A DNA stretch of 5,022 nucleotides from Deltaproteobacteria bacterium (GCA_016875155.1 VGSD01000256.1:1-5022); one strand, 5' to 3'; positions 1-4,920 are shown, numbered from the stretch's first letter. Notes: generated from the sequence alone by a model not told the origin. Made by a program: numbers and translations.

Positions 1-1739
1 AGGGCAAGAGGAGATGGATGATTCGGGTCTGCATTGGCCTTCAAGAGTGTAATACGAAGATCGGTCAGAGGATATCCCATGATCACCCCGACTGTGGAAC
101 CCTCTCTTGCCCCTTCTTCAATGGAAAGAAGGAAATCCGATGGCAGTTCTCCCTCAGGAATCTCTGAGTGAAATTCGATCCCCTTCCCCCTGCTGTTCGG
201 CGAGACACGCAAAAAAACCTCCCCGAAAAGCTTGGCTTCTTCCATCTCCTTGTCAAACTTGAAAGATGCTTCTGCCTCCTTATCCACGGTCTCGCGATAG
301 ACAACCTGCGGTCTTCCCACATTCACATCGAGATGGTATTCAATCTGAAGCCGATTGACCAGAACATCAAGATGCAATTCGCCCATCCCGGAGATGATCA
401 TCTGACCCGTATCCTCATCTGACCTGACCTGAAAAGTGGGGTCTTCATCGCTCAATTTTTCAAGGGATTGAATAAGCTTCTCCTGGTCACGGCCTGTCTT
501 GGGCTCCACAGCCACGGACATGACCGGCTTATAAAAATCAATAGGCTCAAGGAGAATGGGATTCGTACGCTCGCAGAGCGTATCTCCTGTGGTCGTCTCC
601 TTCAACCCCATCACCGCCACAAGTTCACCTGTCTTTGCCTCTTCAGCCCGTGTCCGCTGGTTGGCATGCATCTGGAAGATTCTCGAAATCTTCTCACTCT
701 TCTTCAATCTCGGATTATAGACCTCCCCACCCACTTTGAGCGTGCCGGAGTAAATCCGGATATAGACAAGTTTCCTTCCCTCATCCATTATCACCTTGAA
801 GGCTAAAGCGCTGAAGGGCGCCTCATCCTTCTGCATTCTCTTCTCGCTCTCTCCGGAAACCGGATGGGTTCCTTCAGTAGGAGGAATATCAAGGGGGGAA
901 GGAAGATAGTCAACAATGGCATCAATTAGGGGTTGGATGCCTTGATTCCTCAATGCCGCCCCACAGAGAACAGGGACAGCCTTCATCGAGATGGTTGCCT
1001 TTCTGAGAACCTCTTTCATCTCCGCTTCGGAGATCTCCTCTCCATTGAGATACTTCTCCGTCAAATGGTCATCCAACTCAGCAAGGGATTCAATCAATTT
1101 CGCCCGGTGGAGTGCAACCTCCGCTTCCATCTCTTTAGGGATGGTAATCTCCTTAAAATCAGTTCCCAGGCTATGCTCATCCCAGACGATCCCTTTTAAT
1201 CGGATGAGATCTACCACGCCGATAAACCGATCTTCCATCCCAATGGGAATCTGGATGATCAGAGGATGGGTCCCTAGTTTGTCAATCATCATTTTGACTG
1301 TTTCAAAAAAGTTTGCCCCGAGCCGATCCATCTTGTTGACGAATGCCAATCTCGGAACAGCATATTTGTCAGCCTGATGCCAAACCGTCTCTGACTGGGG
1401 CTCGACTCCCTCGACAGCGCTGAAGATGGCAATCACTCCGTCGAGCACCCGGAGGGAACGTTCCACTTCCATGGTGAAGTCCACATGGCCAGGGGTATCA
1501 ATGATATGGATGGTATTTCCTTTCCATTCAACGGTCGTCACCGCAGAGGTGATGGTGATTCCTCTCTCCTGTTCCTGAACCATCCAGTCCATCACCGTCG
1601 TTCCCTCATCCACCTCACCCATCCGGTGAATCTTCCTTGTGTAGAAGAGGACTCTTTCGGTGACCGTTGTCTTCCCGGCATCGATGTGGGCCATAAATCC
1701 TATATTTCTCGTCCGAGCGAGCCTTTTCTCTCCTGCCAT
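1..1739 (-). CDS. fusA: Elongation factor G, EF-G II-like paralogue (C-terminus beyond window)
   Basis: Ribosomal translocase GTPase, cytoplasmic. The reverse strand reads without a stop from ATG at 1739-1737 through 579 residues to the window edge; full EF-G is about 690-700 residues, so roughly 110 C-terminal residues (end of domain IV and domain V) are missing. All G-domain motifs are present: AHIDAGKT (17-24), RGITI (59-63), DTPGH (81-85), NKMD (135-138) and CGAA (259-262). Domain II follows (APFSALAFKV..), then domain III with SGMGELHLDVL, then the domain IV start VNVGRPQVVYRETV. The domain IV loop normally reading like QSGGRGQYG in EF-G I is replaced by KEMEEAKLFGEVFLRV (497-512), which is typical of the EF-G II group. 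No strong Shine-Dalgarno is visible (AGAAAG lies about 12 nt upstream); the start is chosen because RNIGFMAHIDAGKT begins at the normal distance. Identity as EF-G is certain; the paralogue class is inferred from the loop and overall resemblance. Confidence 0.96.
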   Translation of the reverse strand, partial: MAGEKRLARTRNIGFMAHIDAGKTTVTERVLFYTRKIHRMGEVDEGTTVMDWMVQEQERGITITSAVTTVEWKGNTIHIIDTPGHVDFTMEVERSLRVLDGVIAIFSAVEGVEPQSETVWHQADKYAVPRLAFVNKMDRLGANFFETVKMMIDKLGTHPLIIQIPIGMEDRFIGVVDLIRLKGIVWDEHSLGTDFKEITIPKEMEAEVALHRAKLIESLAELDDHLTEKYLNGEEISEAEMKEVLRKATISMKAVPVLCGAALRNQGIQPLIDAIVDYLPSPLDIPPTEGTHPVSGESEKRMQKDEAPFSALAFKVIMDEGRKLVYIRIYSGTLKVGGEVYNPRLKKSEKISRIFQMHANQRTRAEEAKTGELVAVMGLKETTTGDTLCERTNPILLEPIDFYKPVMSVAVEPKTGRDQEKLIQSLEKLSDEDPTFQVRSDEDTGQMIISGMGELHLDVLVNRLQIEYHLDVNVGRPQVVYRETVDKEAEASFKFDKEMEEAKLFGEVFLRVSPNSRGKGIEFHSEIPEGELPSDFLLSIEEGAREGSTVGVIMGYPLTDLRITLLKANADPNHPSPLA

Positions 1740-1777
1740 CTTCTAAATTCACTTTCTGAAAAAGATATATCTCGGCA

Positions 1778-1806
1778 ATATTAAAGGGATTTCTTATAAA
1801 AGTCAA
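1778..1806 (-). promoter_or_regulatory. Sigma-70 type promoter for the EF-G gene
   Basis: On the minus strand TTGACT (complement of 1801-1806) is followed by exactly 17 bp and then TAATAT (complement of 1778-1783). A start near 1771 would give a leader of about 30 nt before the EF-G ATG. The -35 box matches 5 of 6 consensus bases and the -10 box 4 of 6. The site lies about 150 bp from the insertion sequence, so the insertion did not separate the gene from its core promoter. Confidence 0.65.
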
Positions 1807-1814
1807 AGGGATTT
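1783..1814. repeat. 10-bp direct repeat over the EF-G promoter (operator candidate)
   Basis: AAAGGGATTT occurs at 1783-1792 and again at 1805-1814, a spacing of 22 bp or about two helical turns. One copy abuts the -10 box inside the spacer and the other overlaps the edge of the -35 box. Position and phasing would suit a repressor or activator bound on one DNA face, but two short copies in AT-rich DNA may also be chance. Confidence 0.35.
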
Positions 1815-1826
1815 GTAATAAAACCT

Positions 1827-1919
1827 GATTACACCGATTATCAAACGATTACTACGATTTAAAATGCATTGAAAACTTATGGAAAATCTGTGTAATCTTC
1901 TTTTAAAATCTCTGTAATC
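1827..1919. repeat. GATTAC-type imperfect inverted repeat cluster
   Basis: The left arm carries GATTACACCGATTA (1827-1840) and GATTACTACGATTT (1847-1860). The right arm carries their inverted counterparts, AAAATCTGTGTAATC (1883-1897) and AAAATCTCTGTAATC (1905-1919). Each doublet has its two GATT cores 9 bp apart. The arms can pair imperfectly around a spacer of about 22 nt. This resembles dispersed intergenic palindromes of the REP or small-MITE type; no coding potential is seen. It is non-coding DNA upstream of the EF-G promoter. Confidence 0.6.
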
Positions 1920-1949
1920 AGAGGGCTGAAATGTTTTCTCAGGCCCTCT
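1920..1949. other. Hairpin abutting the insertion target site
   Basis: AGAGGGC (1920-1926) pairs with GCCCTCT (1943-1949), and with one bulge the stem extends by TGA (1927-1929) with TCA (1939-1941). No T-run follows on either strand, so it is not a good intrinsic terminator. Its 3' foot touches the 8-bp target duplication of the insertion sequence at 1950, so it may have helped mark the target. Confidence 0.5.
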
Positions 1950-1957
1950 CAAAATTT
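1950..1957. repeat. Target site duplication, left copy
   Basis: CAAAATTT lies directly outside the left end of the insertion sequence and recurs directly outside the right end (3354-3361). ISL3-family elements characteristically make 8-bp duplications, and choosing 8 bp aligns the two terminal repeats without a gap. The identity extends two more bases (CT) on the left of both copies, so the exact boundary may shift by up to 2 bp. Confidence 0.8.
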
Positions 1958-1980
1958 GACTCTTTCCCATATTACTCGCC
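1958..1980 (+). repeat. Left terminal inverted repeat of the insertion sequence
   Basis: The repeat begins GAC and continues TCTTTCCCATATTACTCGCC (1961-1980). It matches the reverse complement of the right end in the blocks TCTTTCCCA and TTACTCGC, which are separated by two mismatched bases. The GACTCTTTCCC start resembles the GG(C/T)TCTT ends usual for ISL3 elements. Confidence 0.85.
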
Positions 1981-2020
1981 AGATAATCCTTTTATGCCTT
2001 GATGGACCTATAGATGGGCA

Positions 2021-2040
2021 TCTTTCCCAAATTACTCGCT
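2021..2040 (+). repeat. Internal direct copy of the left terminal repeat
   Basis: TCTTTCCCAAATTACTCGCT lies exactly 60 bp inside the left end copy at 1961-1980 and in the same orientation, with 18 of 20 bases identical. It also matches the right terminal repeat (reverse complement) at 18 of 20. It is therefore a second good transposase-binding-like site: a subterminal binding site, an alternative left end, or the relic of an earlier end. Only the outer copy is flanked by the target duplication. Confidence 0.8.
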
Positions 2041-2073
2041 CTTTGAGACAGCACGAGGTTCTCATGGTAGATT

Positions 2074-2094
2074 TTCTTCTCAAAAAGAGGAGAA
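2074..2094 (+). promoter_or_regulatory. Hairpin sequestering the transposase ribosome binding site
   Basis: TTCTTCTC (2074-2081) pairs with GAGGAGAA (2087-2094) around an AAAAA loop, giving 8 pairs with one G-U. The Shine-Dalgarno AGAGGAG (2086-2092, 8 nt before the ATG at 2101) lies almost wholly in the 3' arm. Several insertion sequences use such structures to stop translation of transposase from transcripts reading in from outside; that role is inferred here. Confidence 0.55.
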
Positions 2095-2100
2095 TTTCTC

Positions 2101-3339
2101 ATGTTAAAACCTCCTTCGGTTCAAATCATACAACCCCGTCTCCCGCACGATGTTATTTGTCCTTTTTGCGGTTTGAAGCAACCCTTCATTAAAGAGACTC
2201 AGTACTGGAGAACCCTCAAGGCCCCCCATCTAAAACATCCTTTAACCCTGAAGGTTCGCATGGTATGTGCGAAGTGCCAAAACCCAAACTGTTCCCACAA
2301 GAGTTTTACCCTTCCTGTCCCAGAAATAAAGCGATACCAACGGGCCACCTCCCCCCTTATCTCAGAAGCTGTAGCCGGGGTTGTCCAAGACAATAGTACC
2401 TTGAACCGAATCGCTCAAAGGCTATCACGAAGTTTTAATACCACAGGATCGAAGTCAACTCTCGATCGATGGAAGCACCGTCTAGCCTCCCAATACGACT
2501 TCCCTGAGATCCTGAACCAACTGGAATTCTCCGGAGCCCTCTCGATTGATGAATATATGCCCAGACGGGGAGGCCGATATGAACAAATTGCAGGAGATGC
2601 GATTCGCATTCGAATCCTCTATATCGAACCTGTCCCTTGGCTTTATGGCCGTGGTGTAACCGAAAAGTTTCTGCGAAAGCTCGATAGTTGGAGGATTCAC
2701 CCCTCCTGTGTCATCTTCGACCTTTGGACCACATTCCCCAAAGTAGTTCGGAAAGTGTGGCCTGAGGTCGCTCTGCAGTATGATCACTTCCATGTCATAC
2801 AACGACTCTGGCAGTACCTTAAAAATGCCCTGATCCAATTCCGACAGTCTCTCAAAGGAGACCGCTGGATCCTCCACCGAGAAGAACTCTGGGAGATGAA
2901 ATGGGGACTCCTTAAACACATGGACCGATGGACTGATAAAGAACATCTCCTCATCCCCGAAATGATCCATATCTACCGAGGAACTCCTGTAGAAAAGGTC
3001 CTTCTCTTCAAAGAAGAAATATGGTCGATCTTCGACCTATCCAAAACAAAGACAGAGGCCTTGGCAAAACGAAATGCCTTGGCCAAAGAACATTGGTGGA
3101 GAAATTCCTGGCACCTACAAAAGTGCATGGATTTCCTCATGAGCCCCAAATTTGATACCATGCTTACCTACCTCGAAGATTCTAAAATCCCCCGGTCAGG
3201 CCATTCCGAAACCCTTATCAATGTCTGGCGACAAATCGAAACCGTACGCCGAGGATTCAAAACCCATCAGGGACGACTTAACCACCTTAAACTCTTCCAA
3301 GTTACCCGCTACCTCCATCTTCCTCTATCTAGCGAGTAA
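2101..3339 (+). CDS. ISL3-family DDE transposase, intact
   Basis: A 412-residue transposase that would cut and join the ends of its own element. The N-terminus has a zinc-binding-like cluster, CPFC (20-23), C56, C59 and C64, of the kind that precedes the DNA-binding region in ISL3 proteins. Residues 98-131 (NSTLNRIAQRLSRS..TLDRWKHRL) look helix-turn-helix-like. The likely catalytic triad is D150 in LSIDEYMPRRGG, D228 in LQYDHFHVIQ and E370 in GHSETLINVW, followed by the family-typical RRGF segment (383-386). Length is normal for the family. The ATG is supported by AGAGGAG 8 nt upstream. The stop codon lies inside the right terminal repeat, so gene and element end coincide. The gene stands alone; the terminator at 3542-3570 would stop transcripts leaving it before the aminotransferase. 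The ISL3 call is confident; the exact subgroup and the glutamate assignment are less so. Confidence 0.92.
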   Translation: MLKPPSVQIIQPRLPHDVICPFCGLKQPFIKETQYWRTLKAPHLKHPLTLKVRMVCAKCQNPNCSHKSFTLPVPEIKRYQRATSPLISEAVAGVVQDNSTLNRIAQRLSRSFNTTGSKSTLDRWKHRLASQYDFPEILNQLEFSGALSIDEYMPRRGGRYEQIAGDAIRIRILYIEPVPWLYGRGVTEKFLRKLDSWRIHPSCVIFDLWTTFPKVVRKVWPEVALQYDHFHVIQRLWQYLKNALIQFRQSLKGDRWILHREELWEMKWGLLKHMDRWTDKEHLLIPEMIHIYRGTPVEKVLLFKEEIWSIFDLSKTKTEALAKRNALAKEHWWRNSWHLQKCMDFLMSPKFDTMLTYLEDSKIPRSGHSETLINVWRQIETVRRGFKTHQGRLNHLKLFQVTRYLHLPLSSE

Positions 3340-3353
3340 AGTGGGAAAGACCT
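3331..3353 (+). repeat. Right terminal inverted repeat of the insertion sequence
   Basis: AGCGAGTAAAGTGGGAAAGA (3331-3350) plus CCT is the inverted partner of the left end. The transposase stop codon TAA (3337-3339) is part of the repeat, so the last codons of the gene (Ser, Glu) are fixed by the need to keep the end sequence. Confidence 0.85.
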
Positions 3354-3361
3354 CAAAATTT
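3354..3361. repeat. Target site duplication, right copy
   Basis: CAAAATTT, identical to the left copy at 1950-1957. The sequence before insertion can be rebuilt by joining 1957 to 3362: the hairpin, then CAAAATTT, then ACTTGACA. Confidence 0.8.
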
Positions 3362-3393
3362 ACTTGACAATTCAAGTGGATATGTCTTAAAGT
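3362..3393 (+). promoter_or_regulatory. Promoter candidate for the leader peptide and aminotransferase, with palindrome over the -35
   Basis: TTGACA (3364-3369) is a perfect -35 box; TAAAGT (3388-3393), 18 bp further on, is a 4-of-6 match for the -10. Transcription would start near 3400, just before the leader peptide Shine-Dalgarno. The -35 lies within the perfect palindrome ACTTGA-CAAT-TCAAGT (3362-3377), which could be an operator. The insertion sequence ends 10 bp upstream of this -35, so the core promoter survives but any upstream activator site would have been moved about 1.4 kb away. The -10 match is weak. Confidence 0.5.
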
Positions 3394-3415
3394 TAAGGCA
3401 ACAAAAGGAAAGCCT

Positions 3416-3475
3416 ATGGGAAGCATCTTTAATTTCTACTTTTTTTATTTTTATTTTGACAAGGGTCACCCATAA
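3416..3475 (+). CDS. Phe/Tyr-rich leader peptide of an attenuator
   Basis: ATG at 3416 opens a 19-codon frame, MGSIFNFYFFYFYFDKGHP, ending with TAA at 3473-3475. Six Phe (5, 7, 9, 10, 12, 14) and three Tyr (8, 11, 13) fill nine of the ten positions 5-14. A good Shine-Dalgarno, AAAGGA (3404-3409), stands 6 nt before the ATG. The peptide is too small to be an enzyme; its likely job is to report the supply of charged tRNA-Phe and tRNA-Tyr through ribosome stalling, as the PheL leader does for pheA in enterobacteria. Its stop codon overlaps the first arm of the RNA cascade (3465-3473), the position expected of an attenuator leader. The T-rich run that encodes the aromatic codons could be coincidental, but start, ribosome site, stop, downstream terminator and an aminotransferase target all agree. 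Confidence 0.85.
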   Translation: MGSIFNFYFFYFYFDKGHP

Positions 3476-3570
3476 GGTCTTCCCATAATGGGATAGCGAG
3501 CCATGGGTGACTGAATAGGCCCCATGGCTTTTCGATTTTTAAGCCATAGGGGGAACCTTATGGCTTTTTT
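3465..3570 (+). promoter_or_regulatory. Ribosome-mediated transcription attenuator (Phe/Tyr-responsive)
   Basis: Five segments pair in alternating ways. A (3465-3473, GTCACCCAT) pairs perfectly with part of B (3503-3511), enclosing a small hairpin TCCCA-TAA-TGGGA (3481-3493). B (3499-3507, AGCCATGGG) pairs perfectly with C (3521-3529). C (3520-3530) pairs with D (3541-3552) in 11 pairs with one bulge. D (3542-3551) pairs with E (3556-3565) as the terminator. Inferred logic: when Phe or Tyr codons stall the ribosome, A stays free, so A:B and C:D form and the terminator cannot. When the ribosome reaches the stop codon at 3473 it covers A, so B:C and then D:E form and transcription ends. In addition CCATAAGGT (3470-3478) is perfectly complementary to E (3555-3563), a further way to block the terminator when A is free. 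All pairings are directly visible; the switching is inference. Confidence 0.82.
3542..3570 (+). terminator. Intrinsic terminator of the attenuator
   Basis: AGCCATAGGG (3542-3551) and CCTTATGGCT (3556-3565) form a 10-pair stem (one G-U) with a GGAA loop, followed by a T-run at 3565-3570. It works only on the plus strand; the minus-strand copy lacks a T-run. It stands between the leader peptide and the aminotransferase and would also stop readthrough from the transposase gene. Confidence 0.88.
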
Positions 3571-3576
3571 GTTATT

Positions 3577-3705
3577 CACGAATTACTCGAATGAGAACGA
3601 ATGCCACAAAAAAACCTATTCGTGCCTAAGCGCTGAAGCGCTTCGGCACGCAAGCGTGTCACTCGCTCATATTCGTGTTATTCGGTTTGATTCGTGATAT
3701 TCGGT
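3577..3705. repeat. ATTCGTG-type palindromic repeat with central hairpin
   Basis: Left units CACGAAT (3577), CTCGAAT (3586) and AACGAAT (3596) are spaced 9-10 bp. Right units in inverted sense, ATTCGTG (3671), ATTCGGT (3680), ATTCGTG (3690) and ATTCGGT (3699), are spaced 9-10 bp. Between them lies a strong hairpin at 3621-3650, CGTGCCTAAGCGC and GCGCTTCGGCACG around a TGAA loop, with 12 of 13 positions paired, then a smaller CACGC-AA-GCGTG hairpin (3647-3658). This looks like a dispersed REP- or MITE-like unit lying in the untranslated stretch between the attenuator and the aminotransferase. No gene is visible in it. Confidence 0.65.
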
Positions 3706-3715
3706 ATTTTAAGAG

Positions 3716-3722
3716 AGAGGAG
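3716..3722 (+). promoter_or_regulatory. Ribosome binding site fixing the aminotransferase start
   Basis: AGAGGAG at 3716-3722 stands 7 nt before ATG at 3730. It decides against the longer frame from GTG at 3694, which would begin inside the palindromic repeat and has no ribosome site. Confidence 0.85.
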
Positions 3723-3729
3723 AAAAAGG

Positions 3730-4920
3730 ATGGCCATTTCAGAGAGAGTGAAGAATGCATTAGAAGGCGCCTCATGGGTGAGGCGGATGTTTGAACAGGG
3801 TGAGGAATTGAAAAAGCTTCATGGTGAGGAGAATGTCTTCGATTTCTCCCTTGGAAATCCCAACCTGGAGCCCCCGGCCTCATTAAAGAAGGCGCTTAAA
3901 GCCCTTGCCGATGAACCTATTGCAGGCATGCATCGTTATATGCCCAACAATGGCTACGTGGAGACACGAAAGGCCATCGCCCAATACCTCACAGAAGAAT
4001 CCGGACTCCCTTTCGAGGAGAAACATGTCGTGATGACCGTTGGGGCGGCCGGCGGTCTCAATGTCGTCTTCAAAGCTCTCCTGGATGAAGGCGATGAAGT
4101 TATCGTCCCCTCCCCCTATTTTATGGAATTTAAGTTCTATATTGAAAATAGCGGTGGTCGGATCCGGCTGGTCGAAACCAAAGACGACTTCTCCCTCAAT
4201 CTGAAAGAGATTGAGAAGGCCTTTGGAAAGAAGACCAAAGCTGTATTGATCAACTCTCCCAATAACCCGACAGGTGTGATCTATAACAGGGAATCTCTTG
4301 AAGCGTTAGGAAGAATGTTAAAGGAGAAGAGCCGGGAACTGAAAAGGACCCTCTATCTCATCACGGATGAAGCCTATCGCAGGATCGTTTTTGACAAGGT
4401 CAAACTACCAATCGCCTTCCAGTACTATCCCCACACCATACGGGTCACCTCCCATTCCAAGGACCTCTCCCTTCCGGGAGAGAGGATCGGCTATATTGCC
4501 ATTAACCCCTCCATAGAAGATATAGATGAATTGATCGCCGCCATTGTCTTTGCCAACCGGACCCTGGGATTTGTCAATGCCCCGGCACTGATGCAAAGGC
4601 TGGTTGCCCCCCTCCAGAGAAATTCAGTCAACATCAGGGAATATGAAGAAAAGAGGGACCTCTTCTACAACTCCCTATCCTCTTACGGTTACCAAATCGT
4701 TAAGCCCGAGGGTGCCTTCTACCTCTTCCCGAAAACTTTGATTGAAGATGATGTCGCCTTTGTGAAGGAACTCCAGGCCAAAAGAATCTTGGTCGTGCCC
4801 GGTAGGGGTTTTGGCAAACCCGGATATTTCCGGATTGCCTATGCCGTTGATATGAGAACCATCGAAAAGTCACTGCCGGGATTTAAAGAGGTGGCGGAAA
4901 AACTCGGAACGGGGAAGTGA
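3730..4920 (+). CDS. Class I/II PLP-dependent aminotransferase, probably aromatic amino acid synthesis
   Basis: A 396-residue fold-type I aminotransferase of the AspC/COG0436 group, cytoplasmic, which would move an amino group between an amino acid and a 2-oxo acid using pyridoxal phosphate. Visible motifs: the N-terminal substrate segment FSLGNPN (39-45), HRYMPNNGY (68-76), the cofactor phosphate region VGAAGGLN (104-111), NSPNNPTG (175-182, N179 contacting the cofactor), DEAY (213-216), the Schiff-base lysine K244 in SHSKDLSLPGERIGY (241-255), and the carboxylate-binding R368 in YFRIAYAV. Length is normal and nothing is broken. Sequence alone does not fix the substrate; databases would likely say aspartate aminotransferase or unspecified. 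The Phe/Tyr leader peptide and terminator upstream (3416-3570) make phenylpyruvate, 4-hydroxyphenylpyruvate or prephenate the more likely acceptor. Start chosen from AGAGGAG 7 nt upstream. No second gene of an operon is visible in the window. Confidence 0.93.
   Translation: MAISERVKNALEGASWVRRMFEQGEELKKLHGEENVFDFSLGNPNLEPPASLKKALKALADEPIAGMHRYMPNNGYVETRKAIAQYLTEESGLPFEEKHVVMTVGAAGGLNVVFKALLDEGDEVIVPSPYFMEFKFYIENSGGRIRLVETKDDFSLNLKEIEKAFGKKTKAVLINSPNNPTGVIYNRESLEALGRMLKEKSRELKRTLYLITDEAYRRIVFDKVKLPIAFQYYPHTIRVTSHSKDLSLPGERIGYIAINPSIEDIDELIAAIVFANRTLGFVNAPALMQRLVAPLQRNSVNIREYEEKRDLFYNSLSSYGYQIVKPEGAFYLFPKTLIEDDVAFVKELQAKRILVVPGRGFGKPGYFRIAYAVDMRTIEKSLPGFKEVAEKLGTGK

Larger units (their letters stand above)
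1958..3353 (+). mobile_element. Complete ISL3-like insertion sequence, about 1396 bp
   Basis: The element has one transposase gene (2101-3339), 23-bp imperfect terminal inverted repeats (1958-1980 and 3331-3353, 17 of 23 positions matching), and an 8-bp AT-rich target duplication. Family placement rests on the transposase: N-terminal cysteine cluster, D-D-E residues and the C-terminal SETLINVW..RRGF segment, plus the 8-bp duplication. Nothing is broken: no frameshift, no internal stop, both ends present and the duplication still perfect. That suggests a recent insertion and possibly an active copy. It landed between two divergent genes, about 150 bp from the EF-G promoter and about 10 bp upstream of the -35 box of the attenuator promoter. 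Confidence 0.9.

Noticed and set aside
83..1377. Several plus-strand and minus-strand open frames of 63-128 codons
   Set aside because: They are shadows of the EF-G coding sequence, which has continuous conserved motifs on the minus strand.
1827..1919. CRISPR-like array
   Set aside because: Units are short, divergent and in inverted orientation, without uniform repeats or spacers.
1956..1987. Hybrid promoter formed at the left end of the insertion sequence (TTGACT and GATAAT)
   Set aside because: The spacing is 20 bp, too long for a good sigma-70 promoter.
2482..2970. 162-codon open frame on the minus strand
   Set aside because: It lies wholly antisense to the intact transposase, has no recognisable motif and no convincing ribosome site.
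3465..3570. Metabolite-binding riboswitch
   Set aside because: No core of a known riboswitch class was recognised, and the aromatic-rich translated frame with its stop in the first arm explains the alternative stems better.
3694..3729. Longer aminotransferase reading from GTG at 3694, adding 12 residues
   Set aside because: It starts inside the palindromic repeat with no ribosome site, while AGAGGAG stands 7 nt before ATG 3730 and homologues begin near there.
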